A DNA stretch of 64,000 nucleotides, taken from Bradyrhizobium elkanii USDA 76. Lineage in GTDB: Bacteria > Pseudomonadota > Alphaproteobacteria > Rhizobiales > Xanthobacteraceae. Under the pieces are notes generated by a model. That model had not been told where the DNA came from and did not search any database. It saw nothing but the letters and a program-made list of their open reading frames with translations. This document shows, piece after piece, positions 1 through 10,117 of the stretch; positions within the stretch are counted from its first letter, which is position 1; every line of letters begins with the position of its first letter. The stretch lies in NCBI RefSeq assembly GCF_023278185.1, contig NZ_CP066356.1, forward strand, positions 186,001 through 250,000, read 5' to 3'. A program made the position numbers and the translations under genes.

Positions 1-278
1 AACCGTTCGATGAATCCCATCGGATGAACTGTGTCGAGATGGCTCAGCACCAGGATGCCCGGCGCGTCCTGGCCCCAGGACGAGCGCGTCACCAGGTGAT
101 CGCCGCAGCCGTCGCGTCCCGCGATGCGCTCCACCGTGGCCGGCAGGTCGCGATAGCCCGACGCGACGAGATCAGCCAGCTTGTTGACCTGATCGGGCCG
201 CTCGGTCGGAGATTCGATCTCGACCCAGCGGCGGATGCCGTCGAGAATCACGGCGGTTTCGAACGGATTGCTGGACAT
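1..278 (-). CDS. M20 family metallopeptidase, N-terminal part (cut by window edge)
   Basis: The first 92 codons of a minus-strand gene that runs off the left edge. The visible part ends in LSHLDTVHPMG, the signature of M20 zinc peptidases (glutamate carboxypeptidase / ArgE / DapE type); His80 would be a zinc ligand and Asp82 the residue that polarises it. The ATG at 276-278 opens MSSNPFETAVILDG. Family members hydrolyse C-terminal glutamate or N-acyl amino acids, but substrate cannot be told from this fragment. It is transcribed in the same direction as praR, 180 bp further upstream. Confidence 0.75.
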   Translation of the reverse strand, partial: MSSNPFETAVILDGIRRWVEIESPTERPDQVNKLADLVASGYRDLPATVERIAGRDGCGDHLVTRSSWGQDAPGILVLSHLDTVHPMGFIER

Positions 279-329
279 GCTGTTGTCGTCGCCTGTGAAT
301 TTCGCTTTGTCATTGCGCGCACGCGCCAA

Positions 330-350
330 AGCATGATCCGAAATCATGCT
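330..350. repeat. Short palindrome, fragment of dispersed repeat family A
   Basis: AGCATGAT-N5-ATCATGCT, perfect 8-bp arms. It resembles the outer ends of the longer elements at 50820-50868 and 52656-52704, so it is probably a decayed or minimal copy. It lies between the M20 peptidase and praR. Confidence 0.6.
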
Positions 351-458
351 CAAACGAGGCGCTCAAGCGCGATGATGCTCAAGCTGAACTCATCGCGTTA
401 GCGTACGCCGGAATGGCATATTCCAGATTTGACGATCGCTCAAACGGATATGGCTGAA

Positions 459-875
459 TCAGACCTGCTCGGCCGCCTCGCGCGCCGCGATCTGCTCGAC
501 CAGTTCGACGATGCTGCGGCGGAGCTTGGCGTCCGCAATCCGCGTGAAGGCGCGGGTCAGGGCCAGGCCTTCGGCGGTCGCCAGAAAATCGGAGACATAG
601 GTCGGTGAGGCGCCTTCGCTGAAGCCGTCGGCGGTCTTGACGCCGCTCGGGCCGCCGTCGAACAGGAAAGAGACCGGCACTTGCAGGATTTCGGAGATCT
701 GCTGCAGCCGGCTGGCGCCGACGCGGTTGGTGCCCTTCTCGTATTTCTGCACCTGCTGGAACGTCAGGCCTAACGCCTCGCCCAGTTTCTCCTGGCTCAT
801 GCCGAGCATGATGCGTCGCATTCGGACGCGGCTGCCGACATATTTGTCAACAGGATTGGGCGCTTTGGTGGACAT
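459..875 (-). CDS. praR: XRE-family HTH regulator, PraR/PhrR-like
   Basis: 138-residue cytoplasmic DNA-binding protein. Residues about 12-67 form a Cro/C1-type helix-turn-helix (VGSRVRMRRIMLGMSQEKLG, then FQQVQKYEKGTNRVGASRL). The tail is the variable domain usual for this alphaproteobacterial family. In Rhizobium and Azorhizobium the PraR/PhrR group controls biofilm or symbiosis genes and pH response, and commonly sits beside lnt, as here. The start chosen is the ATG at 873-875, preceded by TTAGGAGAG; an in-frame extension further upstream lacks a Shine-Dalgarno site and HTH homology. The exact regulon is inferred only. Confidence 0.85.
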   Translation of the reverse strand: MSTKAPNPVDKYVGSRVRMRRIMLGMSQEKLGEALGLTFQQVQKYEKGTNRVGASRLQQISEILQVPVSFLFDGGPSGVKTADGFSEGASPTYVSDFLATAEGLALTRAFTRIADAKLRRSIVELVEQIAAREAAEQV

Positions 876-928
876 CTCCAACTCTCCTAAGGGATTGCGC
901 GCCCGTGGATGAGGCAAGTTGGAAGTGG

Positions 929-956
929 AGTATGCCTCAGGCGCCGGTGCCGTCAA
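929..956 (-). promoter_or_regulatory. Putative sigma-70 promoter of praR
   Basis: On the minus strand TTGACG (956-951), a 16-bp spacer, then CATACT (934-929). This places a transcript start near 921, about 46 bases before the praR ATG. Read from sequence only. Confidence 0.45.
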
Positions 957-1136
957 ATCCTGCAAGGAGGATCGGGACGAAATGCGGACAATTTGCGCAA
1001 AGGGGCTGACTTGGCTTGTGATTTCGCGTGGACCCGTACAATGCGAAGTGCACGGTCGATCTGTCAACTGGTGGAATCATACTGAGGTAAATTTCGACGT
1101 TTTTTCGGGTTCGCGACAACCGGCGATATGCAGCCG

Positions 1137-2750
1137 TCAGGGTTTTCGCCTCACAAACCGTCGCCGCAACACGAACGCCAGGGCTGTGATCACAATCACA
1201 GCGGCGGGGATGTTCCCGACACGCGCATAGATCGTCGGCGCGATGGCCGCCGGCAGGCCGGCATCGAGCACGCCTTCGATGCCGAGCCCGAGTTGCGCGA
1301 CGATCCGGCCAACCGGGTCGATGATGGCCGAGATGCCCGTATTTGCGGCGCGGACCATCGGCAGGCCTTCCTCGATGGTGCGCAGCCGGGCTTGTTGCAG
1401 GTGCTGGTAAGGGCCGGTCGAGATTCCGAACCATCCGTCATTGGTGACATTGACGATCCAGCCGGGACGGTCGTCGCGGCTCACGACATTGCCGGGAAAG
1501 ATCGCCTCGTAGCAGATCAGCGGCAGGGCGCGCGGTGCATTCGGAATATCGAGCGTCCGGCGGATCGTGCCGGGAATGTAGCCGCCCTGCACCTTGGTGA
1601 GCTGCACGAAGCCGAGCTTCTCCATCCAGTCCTGGAACGGCAGATATTCTCCGAACGGGACAAGATGCAGCTTGTCGTAGACCGCAAGCACGCTGCCGTC
1701 GTGGTCGATGACGTAGACGGAATTATAGGCGCGCGTGACGCGGACGCCGGGCGGCAGATCGGGTGCGCGCACCGAACCGGTGATCAGCACGGTTCCCTTC
1801 GGCAGAAGGTCGGCGATCTGCGCCATCGCGTCGGCTTCCTTGGTCAGGAAGAACGGAAACGCGGATTCCGGCCAGATCAGAATGGTGGAGTCCTTCACGC
1901 CGGTGGCGTGCGGCCCGGAGGCGCGATCCGACAGGGTGAGATATTTCTGCATCACCGCCGCCTTGGCGGAGTAGTTGAACTTGGCGTCCTGCTGCAAATC
2001 GGGCTGCATGATGCGCAGCTTGACGCCGTCGACCATCCTGGTCGGCTGCTGCGCGAGGCGGACCACGCCGAACGCCAGCATCGCTGCCAGAACCAGCACC
2101 GCGGCCACCGGCGCGCGCCACGGCTTGCGGCCGCGCGAGGCGCCGTCGATCAACACAGCCGGGCTTGCGAAGATCGCGACGGCCAGGAACGTCATGCCCC
2201 ACAGCCCGATCAGCGACGCGGTCTGGGCCAGCGCCAGCGGCTCGGTCAGTGCGTAGCCGAACGCATTCCACGGAAAGCCGCTGAGGAGATGGCCGCGCAG
2301 CCATTCCGAAACCGTCAGGCTGACCGCGAGTGCCAGCACGCGCGAGGCGTCGCGCGGCCAGATCAGCCGCGCCAGCGCGAAGCCGAACGCGGTGAACAAA
2401 GCGAGATAGGCGGGCAAGCCGAGCACCGCGAACGGCGTCAGCCAGGCGAAGGTGTCCGCGTCGACGAAGAAGGCGTAGCCGATCCAGTACAGCCCCGGCA
2501 CGAAATAGCCGAGGCCGAACCAGAAGCCGGACAGCGCCGCGGCGGGCACGCCGCGCCAGCGGCCGGCCGCGCTGCCGTCGATCAGCCAGACGGCGATGGA
2601 AAAGGTGAGAAACAGAACCGGCCAGGCGTTGAACGGCGCCATCGCCAGCGCAGACAGCGCGCCGGCCGTGAGCGCGAGGACGGCGCGTTTCCATCCCCAG
2701 GTCAGGATGATTGCAAGGCCGATCGATCGGAGCTTGTCGGACAGCCTCAC
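1137..2750 (-). CDS. lnt: Apolipoprotein N-acyltransferase
   Basis: 537 residues, normal for the family. It transfers an acyl chain from phospholipid to the N-terminal cysteine of lipoproteins on the periplasmic face of the inner membrane, the last step of lipoprotein maturation. Six or so hydrophobic segments fill residues 10-235, followed by a nitrilase-fold domain in which the catalytic triad can be assigned: Glu295 (IWPESA), Lys360 (YDKLHLVPFGE) and Cys413 (LICYEAIFPG). A last membrane helix sits at about 513-528. The start is a GTG whose bases overlap the stop of the upstream corC gene (GTGA), indicating translational coupling. Confidence 0.95.
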   Translation of the reverse strand: MRLSDKLRSIGLAIILTWGWKRAVLALTAGALSALAMAPFNAWPVLFLTFSIAVWLIDGSAAGRWRGVPAAALSGFWFGLGYFVPGLYWIGYAFFVDADTFAWLTPFAVLGLPAYLALFTAFGFALARLIWPRDASRVLALAVSLTVSEWLRGHLLSGFPWNAFGYALTEPLALAQTASLIGLWGMTFLAVAIFASPAVLIDGASRGRKPWRAPVAAVLVLAAMLAFGVVRLAQQPTRMVDGVKLRIMQPDLQQDAKFNYSAKAAVMQKYLTLSDRASGPHATGVKDSTILIWPESAFPFFLTKEADAMAQIADLLPKGTVLITGSVRAPDLPPGVRVTRAYNSVYVIDHDGSVLAVYDKLHLVPFGEYLPFQDWMEKLGFVQLTKVQGGYIPGTIRRTLDIPNAPRALPLICYEAIFPGNVVSRDDRPGWIVNVTNDGWFGISTGPYQHLQQARLRTIEEGLPMVRAANTGISAIIDPVGRIVAQLGLGIEGVLDAGLPAAIAPTIYARVGNIPAAVIVITALAFVLRRRFVRRKP

Positions 2751-3859
2751 TGCGGACCGGCTCCCTCGCCGGGCGGCGGCATGTTGTCGTTCGCCTGCGG
2801 GTTTCCGGAGTCCGGCGCCTGCTCGCGGCGCCGCTCGCGCTCCTTGCGCGGCGTCGGCCGTTCCTTGCGCGCGGTGATGCGCACGCGCTTGACCCGCCGC
2901 GGATCGGCGTCGAGCACCTCGACCTCGTAATTGCCGGGCCCCGAAATCACCTCGCCGCGCACCGGCAGGCGCCCGACGAACGATACGAGGTAGCCGCCGA
3001 GCGTCTCGACCTCCTCGCCGGCGTCGCCGATCACGAAATCCTCGCCGATCACCGAGCGGACATCGTCGAGGCTGGCGCGCGCATCGGCGATGAAGGAGTT
3101 GTCCGGCTGGCGCACGATGGACGGCGGCTCGTCGGAATCGTGTTCGTCGTCGATCTCGCCGACGATCTGCTCGACGATATCCTCGATCGACACCAGCCCG
3201 TCGGTGCCGCCATATTCGTCGACCACCAGCGCGAGATGGATCCGCGAGGCCTGCATCTGCGCCAGCAGGTCGATCGCGCGCATCGACGGCGGGATATAGA
3301 GCAGCTTGCGGATGATACTGGCTTCCGACAGCGGCAGCGCGAGATCGACGCTGCGCAGATCGAGCCCGGCCGGGAACGGTTTCTTGCGCCGCGTCTTGGT
3401 CGCGTCGATGACTCGGGCCTTCGCGGTCATGAAGGCGAGCAGGTCGCGGATGTGCACCATGCCCTCGGGGTCGTCGAGGGTCTCGTTGTAGACGACGAGC
3501 CGCGAATGCGCCGCGCTTTCGAACAGGCTCATCAATTCGCCGAGCGGAATGTCGCGCTTGACCGCGACGATGTCGGCGCGATGCACCATGACGTCGGCGA
3601 TCCGCCGCTCGTTCAGCGACAGGATGTTGCGCAGCATGGTGCGCTCGATCGCCGAGAAGCCGACATCGTCGGGCGTCGAGGCGTCGAGCACCACCTGCAA
3701 ATCGTCGCGCACCGAGCCGGCCTTCCAGCCGAACAGCGTCCGGATCGCGCGCACCAGCCAGCCCTCGGCCGCCGGGCGCTGCACCTCGCCGTCGTGCACC
3801 ACGGCGGGCAGGTTGCTCACGTTGCGCGGGTTGTCGTGGGTCGGTTCGGAATCCGGCAT
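2747..3859 (-). CDS. CorC/HlyC-type CBS domain protein
   Basis: 370 residues, cytoplasmic, without the DUF21 membrane part found in longer relatives. A CBS pair covers roughly residues 80-210 (ADVMVHRADIVAV; then VVDEYGGTDGLVSIEDIVEQ), followed by the CorC_HlyC FAD-like domain at about 225-305 (VETLGGYLVSFVGRLP). The family is linked to magnesium/cobalt efflux and sits between ybeY and lnt across many proteobacteria. The ATG at 3857-3859 follows the ybeY stop by one base, so the two are co-transcribed. An upstream in-frame extension was discarded because it would run back through ybeY. Confidence 0.85.
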   Translation of the reverse strand: MPDSEPTHDNPRNVSNLPAVVHDGEVQRPAAEGWLVRAIRTLFGWKAGSVRDDLQVVLDASTPDDVGFSAIERTMLRNILSLNERRIADVMVHRADIVAVKRDIPLGELMSLFESAAHSRLVVYNETLDDPEGMVHIRDLLAFMTAKARVIDATKTRRKKPFPAGLDLRSVDLALPLSEASIIRKLLYIPPSMRAIDLLAQMQASRIHLALVVDEYGGTDGLVSIEDIVEQIVGEIDDEHDSDEPPSIVRQPDNSFIADARASLDDVRSVIGEDFVIGDAGEEVETLGGYLVSFVGRLPVRGEVISGPGNYEVEVLDADPRRVKRVRITARKERPTPRKERERRREQAPDSGNPQANDNMPPPGEGAGPQ

Positions 3860-3860
3860 G

Positions 3861-4430
3861 TCAGGCGATCCGATCCGCATAGGGGTCGGGAATGCCGAGG
3901 GAAGAGAGGATCTCGCGCTCGAGCGCCTCCATGTCCTCGGCATCGTCGTCGTTCTCGTGGTCGTAACCGATCAGGTGCAGGAAGCCATGCACCGCGAGAT
4001 GGCTCAAATGATGGTCGAACGGTTTCCGTTCTTCATCGGCTTCCCGCCGCGTCGTCTCATAGGCGATCGCGATATCGCCGAGCATGCGCGGGGCATCGTC
4101 GGGTCCGCCGGCGCCCTCCGGCTGCAGCGCCGGGAACGACAGCACATTGGTCGGCTTGTCGATGCTGCGCCAGTTGGCGTTCAGGGTGCGGATACCGGCA
4201 TCGTCGGTCAGCATTACCGCAAGCTCGGCGTCGGCGACATCGGCATCGGCGATTTCGGCGGCAGCCTCGATGGCGCGGTGGATCACCGCGTCGGCATTGG
4301 GCTCGGCCTGCCAGCATTCGGCGGTGACGAGAACCTCGGTTGCAGGAAAAGCAGACACTTTCGTTTCAAAATCTGCGTTATGGCCGGATCCCGCGGCGTG
4401 CGGGCTCGCGGCCGAAGCTATTGGTCTCAA
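3861..4430 (-). CDS. ybeY: rRNA maturation RNase YbeY
   Basis: Single-strand endoribonuclease needed for 16S rRNA 3' processing and ribosome quality control. The zinc motif HxxxHxxxxxDH is present (HGFLHLIGYDH, preceded by HLAV). The 189-residue reading begins at a TTG that overlaps the phoH stop (TTGA), but the first 30 residues are poorly conserved; a GTG at 4358 (protein starting VSAFPATEVLV) would give the usual length, so the start is uncertain. It lies in the phoH-ybeY-corC-lnt run. Confidence 0.92.
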   Translation of the reverse strand: MRPIASAASPHAAGSGHNADFETKVSAFPATEVLVTAECWQAEPNADAVIHRAIEAAAEIADADVADAELAVMLTDDAGIRTLNANWRSIDKPTNVLSFPALQPEGAGGPDDAPRMLGDIAIAYETTRREADEERKPFDHHLSHLAVHGFLHLIGYDHENDDDAEDMEALEREILSSLGIPDPYADRIA

Positions 4431-5497
4431 GATCTGGCGTTTGCCGGCTTTTGCGGCAATCCCTCATAGGCGGCCACGATGCGCGCCACCAACTCATGGC
4501 GGATGACGTCCTCGGCCTTGAAATGCACCTGCGCGATGCCTTCGACGCCGTCGAGCAGCTTCACGGCTTCCGTGAGCCCCGAGGCCTGGCCATGCGGCAG
4601 GTCGACCTGCGACGGGTCGCCGGTGACGATCATCCGGCTGTTCTCGCCGAGACGCGTCAAAAACATCTTCATCTGCATCGTCGTGGTGTTCTGCGCCTCG
4701 TCGAGGATGATGGCGGCATTGGTCAGGGTGCGGCCGCGCATGAAGGCGAGCGGGGCGATCTCGATCTCGTTGCCCTGCAGCGCGCGCTCGACGACGCGGG
4801 CATCCATCAGATCGTACAGCGCGTCATAGATCGGGCGCAGATACGGATCGACCTTCTCCTTGAGGTCGCCGGGCAGGAAGCCGAGCCGCTCGCCGGCTTC
4901 GACCGCGGGCCGCGTCAGGATGATGCGATCGACCTCCTTGCGCTCGAACAACTGCGCGGCATGGGCGACCGCGAGCCAGGTCTTGCCGGTGCCGGCCGGG
5001 CCGATGCCGAACACCAGCTCATGCCGCTTCAGCGCGCGGATGTAGGAATCCTGCGCCGCGGTGCGGGCGCGCACCGGACGCTTGCGCAGATTGATGGTCT
5101 CGAAGGTCGGCTTGGCGGTCTTGTTGTCGAATTCGAACAGCGAGCCCTGCGCGATCACGGCGCGGATCGCGCCTTCGACCTCGCCCTGATCGAGGTCGTG
5201 TCCCTCGACGGCCTGCGCATAGAGCGTCTCCAGCACGCGCCGCGCCGCGTCGCAGCCGTCGCGGGAGCCTGCGATGGTCAGATGATTGCCGCGGGAATCG
5301 ACCACGACGCCGAGCCGCCGCTCGATCAGCGCCAGATTCTGTCCGTAGGGGCCGACCAGCGCCGATGCGGCGCGGTTGTCGTCGAAATCGATGACGACCT
5401 GAGTTTCAGGGGGCCGGGTCTCAGGTGGCATTTGCATGTCGCGGTCAGGTTTGCGGCTGGGAGCGAGCGAAGACGAATCCGATGCGCTTTTGGGCAA
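4427..5497 (-). CDS. phoH: PhoH-like ATPase (ybeZ type)
   Basis: 356-residue P-loop ATPase thought to act with YbeY in RNA metabolism. An N-terminal KH-like stretch is followed by Walker A GIGPAGTGKT at about 164-173 and Walker B IILDEAQN at about 264-271, then TGDPSQVDLP, diagnostic for the family. The reading begins at a TTG (5495-5497) with GGAG ten bases upstream; ATG codons at residues 21 and 23 are alternatives but lack a ribosome-binding site. It follows miaB by five bases and overlaps ybeY. Confidence 0.93.
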   Translation of the reverse strand: MPKSASDSSSLAPSRKPDRDMQMPPETRPPETQVVIDFDDNRAASALVGPYGQNLALIERRLGVVVDSRGNHLTIAGSRDGCDAARRVLETLYAQAVEGHDLDQGEVEGAIRAVIAQGSLFEFDNKTAKPTFETINLRKRPVRARTAAQDSYIRALKRHELVFGIGPAGTGKTWLAVAHAAQLFERKEVDRIILTRPAVEAGERLGFLPGDLKEKVDPYLRPIYDALYDLMDARVVERALQGNEIEIAPLAFMRGRTLTNAAIILDEAQNTTTMQMKMFLTRLGENSRMIVTGDPSQVDLPHGQASGLTEAVKLLDGVEGIAQVHFKAEDVIRHELVARIVAAYEGLPQKPANARS

Positions 5498-5502
5498 GGA
5501 TT

Positions 5503-6891
<1,389 letters not shown>

Positions 6892-6951
6892 GGAACCCTG
6901 AGAGCGAAAAATGGAAACGGCGCCATCGGGGCGCCGGGGCTGAAATATAGC

Positions 6952-7650
6952 TTAAACCGGGGAAAATCCAGCGATCGAGCCGTGTTTTTGGCCGGCCTGG
7001 GCGATCAAATCGGGCAATTGGCGCATATCGGCGAAGGTCATGGCCGCGCCGGCCTGGCGCAGCATGTCTTCGTGTTCCGCGGTGCAATGGCTGCCGCCGT
7101 AGAAACCGAGCACGGTCATCCCGGCGGCGCGGGCGCCGGTGACGCCGGCCACGCTGTCCTCGATCACGACGCAGCGCGCGGGGTTGGCGCCCATCTGCGC
7201 AGCCGCGAACAGGAAGAGATCCGGCGCCGGCTTGCCGCGCTTGACCTGGGTGGCGGAGAAAATATGCGGCGCAAGCTGGTCGTAGAGCCCGGCACAGGTC
7301 AGGCCGTGATGGATCTTTTCCGGCGTGCCGCTCGACGCCACGCATTTTGGTAGGCCGAGCGCGGCGATCGCCTCGCCGACATGCGCGATGGCGCTGAGAT
7401 CGTCGGCATAGAAGCTGAGCGTCGCGTGCTTGACCTCGGCCTCGAAGGTCTCGGGCAGCGCGCGGCCAATCTCGCTCTCGACGATCCGCCGCGCCTCGCG
7501 ATCGGACACGCCGAGGAAGCGCTTCAGCACCCCATCAGGCGTAATCGGAAAGCCGTGCCGCGTCAGCGCTTCCGCATGCGCGCGACAGGAAATCACCTCG
7601 CTGTCGACCAGCACGCCGTCGCAATCGAAAATGACGAGATCGAAACTCAC
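6952..7650 (-). CDS. HAD-superfamily hydrolase (phosphoglycolate phosphatase-like)
   Basis: 232-residue HAD phosphatase of the beta-phosphoglucomutase/Gph type. Motif I is FDCDGVLVDSE at the N-terminus, motif II SSGTP, motif III the lysine of KRGKPAPD and motif IV VIEDSVAGV; the cap lies between motifs I and II. The start is a GTG at 7650 just after the fur stop at 7656-7658, so the gene is likely co-transcribed with fur. Substrate is not predictable. Confidence 0.85.
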   Translation of the reverse strand: MSFDLVIFDCDGVLVDSEVISCRAHAEALTRHGFPITPDGVLKRFLGVSDREARRIVESEIGRALPETFEAEVKHATLSFYADDLSAIAHVGEAIAALGLPKCVASSGTPEKIHHGLTCAGLYDQLAPHIFSATQVKRGKPAPDLFLFAAAQMGANPARCVVIEDSVAGVTGARAAGMTVLGFYGGSHCTAEHEDMLRQAGAAMTFADMRQLPDLIAQAGQKHGSIAGFSPV

Positions 7651-7655
7651 CCGGC

Positions 7656-8108
7656 TTACGACTTGCTGTCTTCGTCGAGCGGGACGCAATACAGCTCGAG
7701 ACGATGATCGACCAGCTTGTAGCCGAGCTTGCGCGCGATCTCGGCCTGCAGCTTCTCGATTTCCTCGGAGGTGAACTCGATCACCTTGCCGTCGCGCAGG
7801 TTGATCAGATGGTCGTGATGGCTCTCGGGCATCTGCTCGTAGCGCGCGCGGCCCTCGCGGAAGTCGTGGCGCTCGATGATGCCGGCATCCTCGAACAGCT
7901 TGACGGTGCGATAGACGGTCGAGATCGAGATCTTGTCGTCGACCGCCACGCAGCGGCGGTAGAGCTCCTCGACGTCGGGGTGATCCATGGCCTCCGCCAG
8001 CACGCGTGCGATCACACGACGCTGTTCGGTCATGCGCATGCCGGTCGCAGCGCAGCGCGCCTCGATGCCGGTATTCTTCTGCGCAGGCGTGATTTTCACC
8101 GTCGTCAT
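7656..8108 (-). CDS. fur: Fur-family metalloregulator
   Basis: 150-residue ferric/manganese uptake regulator. The winged helix contains ISISTVYRTVKLFEDAGI; the metal region begins HHDH at 97-100. The usual family cysteines after HHDH (LICxxCG) are absent: the sequence reads HHDHLINLRDGKV. This matches the rhizobial Fur/Mur group, in which the structural Cys4 zinc site is missing and manganese can be the co-regulator. Irr-type haem motifs are not seen. It precedes the HAD phosphatase and follows rimI. Confidence 0.9.
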   Translation of the reverse strand: MTTVKITPAQKNTGIEARCAATGMRMTEQRRVIARVLAEAMDHPDVEELYRRCVAVDDKISISTVYRTVKLFEDAGIIERHDFREGRARYEQMPESHHDHLINLRDGKVIEFTSEEIEKLQAEIARKLGYKLVDHRLELYCVPLDEDSKS

Positions 8109-8185
8109 GGGTCCTTGGCAGGTCCTTGGCCAATCCTTGGGCCTTGGATGGCAGAGCAGGGCGCTGTTCTGCCATCGCGCCGATG

Positions 8186-8671
8186 TTACGACAAGTCGCG
8201 CCGCATCAGAAGCGCGTTCAAATGTTCCCCGCCGGGCTGCTTGTAGTAGCGTTCGCGGCGGCCGATCACGCCGAATCCGGCCCTTTCATAGAGCCGTCGC
8301 GCCGGCTGATTGTTCTCTTCCACCTCGAGGAAGATGGTGCGGATGCCGCGGCCGGCAAGATGGCCGAGATGGGTCAGCAGCAGGTCGCGCGACAGCCCGC
8401 GGCCGCGCTGATTGGAATCGATCGCAATCGACAGGATTTCGGCTTCGTCCGCTGCCATCCGCGAGACGGCAAAGCCGATCACCTTGCGTCCCTGCCGCAG
8501 CCGATGCACTAGCGTATTGCGCTCGGTCAGCATCGCCTCGAATTCGCCCTCGCCCCAGCCGCGATGAAACGACGCGCCGTGCAATTGCGCGAGCCGCGCG
8601 GCATCGCGCAGCGATGCGGGCTCGATCGCGGGCGGACCGCCGCCCCACCATCGTGACAGCCAGCCGATCAT
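8186..8671 (-). CDS. rimI: Ribosomal-protein-alanine N-acetyltransferase RimI-type
   Basis: 161-residue GNAT enzyme; in characterised species RimI acetylates the N-terminal alanine of ribosomal protein S18. The acetyl-CoA loop reads QRGRGLSRDLL and the C-terminal part has EVEENNQPARRLYERAGF, typical of RimI. It overlaps tsaB by four bases (ATGA), a pairing conserved in many bacteria, so assignment rests on both motif and context. Confidence 0.92.
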   Translation of the reverse strand: MIGWLSRWWGGGPPAIEPASLRDAARLAQLHGASFHRGWGEGEFEAMLTERNTLVHRLRQGRKVIGFAVSRMAADEAEILSIAIDSNQRGRGLSRDLLLTHLGHLAGRGIRTIFLEVEENNQPARRLYERAGFGVIGRRERYYKQPGGEHLNALLMRRDLS

Positions 8672-9363
8672 GTCGATCGCGGCTTGCCGATTTCGAGCCG
8701 GTCCTTCGGCGGCTTGGCGTCGGGCGCACGCAGATAGAACGGCCGCGGCGGCGCGGTCTCAGGATCCACGGCCGCGCCGATCCAGGCGACCCAGGTAATA
8801 TCGGGCGCGGGCTGCCGGTCGACCTTGACCGGCGGTGCTGCGTCGGCGGGCCAGCGCTCGGCGAGGACATTGGCGGCGTTGCCGACCAGATGCAGCGCGC
8901 CGTGTTGGGAGGCCTCGAGCGCTTCCGCGATCGGCGCCGCCTTCGGCTTGATGATCGGGCTGCCGTCGCCGCCGACCAGCTGGAAATAAACGTGATCATG
9001 CCGCGCATCGATCGCCGACAGGATCGCAGATGCGCCGTTCTCGGCGACGACAGGCGCGGCGTAGGCGGCGAGCGTCGACAGTCCGACCACCGGCTTTTCC
9101 GCGGCAAGCGCCAGGCCGCGCGCCGCCGAGAGGCCGACGCGCAGGCCAGTGAAACTGCCGGGGCCGGTGGTGACGGCGATGCGGTCGAGCCCGGCAAAGC
9201 CGATGCCGCTCTCTTTCATCACCCGAGCGATCAGCGGCATCAGCGCCTCGGCATGGCCGCGCTGCATCGCCTGCGATTCAATGGCGATCGTATTGCCGGA
9301 GGTGGTGTCGAGCACCGCCGCGGAGCAGGCGTCGAGCGCCGTATCGATGGCGAGAATCATCAT
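8668..9363 (-). CDS. tsaB: tRNA t6A37 threonylcarbamoyladenosine complex protein TsaB
   Basis: 231-residue ASKHA-fold protein that dimerises with TsaD during synthesis of t6A at position 37 of ANN-decoding tRNAs. Recognised by MILAIDTALDACSAAV at the start and TTGPGSFTGLRVGLSAARGL at about 65-85. There are two adjacent ATG codons (9363 and 9360); either could serve. It is translationally coupled to rimI. Confidence 0.94.
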   Translation of the reverse strand: MMILAIDTALDACSAAVLDTTSGNTIAIESQAMQRGHAEALMPLIARVMKESGIGFAGLDRIAVTTGPGSFTGLRVGLSAARGLALAAEKPVVGLSTLAAYAAPVVAENGASAILSAIDARHDHVYFQLVGGDGSPIIKPKAAPIAEALEASQHGALHLVGNAANVLAERWPADAAPPVKVDRQPAPDITWVAWIGAAVDPETAPPRPFYLRAPDAKPPKDRLEIGKPRST

Positions 9364-9368
9364 GGGAG

Positions 9369-9444
9369 GGCGAATAGCGAATAGGGAATGGCGAACAGGG
9401 ATCCAGCGGAGAATGCTATTCGCGATTCGCCACTCGCCATTCGC
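9369..9444. repeat. Imperfect inverted repeat between tsaB and nfuA
   Basis: GGCGAATAGCGAATAGGGAA (from 9369) pairs with an imperfect complement ending near 9444 (TTCGCCACTCGCCATTCGCC from 9425). Each arm is itself built of CGAATAG/CGCCATT units. It fills most of the gap between two minus-strand genes and could form a long stem in RNA. Confidence 0.6.
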
Positions 9445-9451
9445 CGCTCCA

Positions 9452-10021
9452 TCACATCGGCCGGACTTCCTGCACGTCGGGCACGAAGTGCCGGAGCAGG
9501 TTCTGGATGCCGTGTTGCAGGGTTGCGGTCGATGACGGGCAGCCGGCGCAGGAGCCCTTCATGTTGAGATAGACGATGCCGTCCTTGAAGCCGCGGAAGG
9601 TGATGTCGCCGCCGTCATTGGCGACCGCGGGACGCACGCGGGTCTCGATCAGGTCCTTGATCTGCTCGACCGTCTCGGCGTCGGCCTCGTCGAAGAACTC
9701 GTCTTCCTCATCGCGGGCGTCGTCGCTGCCGGCGGTGCCGTCGGCGAGCAGCGGCGCGCCGGACATGTAGTGCTCCATGATCGCGCCGAGGATCGCGGGC
9801 TTGAGGTGCTGCCAGTCGCCGTCCGCCTTGGTCACGGTGATGAAGTCGCCGCCGTAGAACACGCCGGTGACGCCGGATACGGCGAACAGCCGTTCGGCGA
9901 GCGGCGAGCGCGCGGCGGATTCGGGCGAGGAGAATTCCATGGTGCCGCTGTCGAGCACCATGCGGCCCGGGATGAATTTCAGCGTGGCGGGATTGGGCGT
10001 GGCTTCGGTCTGAATGAACAT
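9452..10021 (-). CDS. NifU-family Fe-S carrier, NfuA-like
   Basis: 189 residues. The N-terminal Nfu_N domain (MFIQTEATPNPATLKFIPG) is followed by an acidic linker at about 98-113 and a C-terminal NifU domain with the cluster-binding CxxC in GSCAGCPSS. Such proteins carry 4Fe-4S clusters to target enzymes. The start is the ATG at 10019-10021; an upstream in-frame extension runs into low-complexity Arg-rich sequence and was rejected. Stands alone between tsaB and a universal stress protein. Confidence 0.93.
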   Translation of the reverse strand: MFIQTEATPNPATLKFIPGRMVLDSGTMEFSSPESAARSPLAERLFAVSGVTGVFYGGDFITVTKADGDWQHLKPAILGAIMEHYMSGAPLLADGTAGSDDARDEEDEFFDEADAETVEQIKDLIETRVRPAVANDGGDITFRGFKDGIVYLNMKGSCAGCPSSTATLQHGIQNLLRHFVPDVQEVRPM

Positions 10022-10072
10022 CTGCTGTCTCCGGCGTCGCCGGTTCAAGGCCGGCGCGTTGGGTTCCATTAT

Positions 10073-10117
10073 AGCGTTTTCGAGCGAAGTGACACCGGTT
10101 CGCGAAGAAAACGCGTC
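10073..10117. repeat. Dispersed palindromic repeat family B, copy 1
   Basis: Starts AGCGTTTTCGAGCGAAGTG and ends GAAGAAAACGCGTC, so GCGTTTTC at one end pairs with GAAAACGC at the other. A second, slightly longer copy lies at 37369-37416 and a degenerate one near 62095. Intergenic, just upstream of nfuA. Confidence 0.85.

Noticed and set aside
1128..2930. 600-codon plus-strand reading opposite lnt
   Set aside because: Antisense shadow; lnt has all catalytic residues on the other strand.
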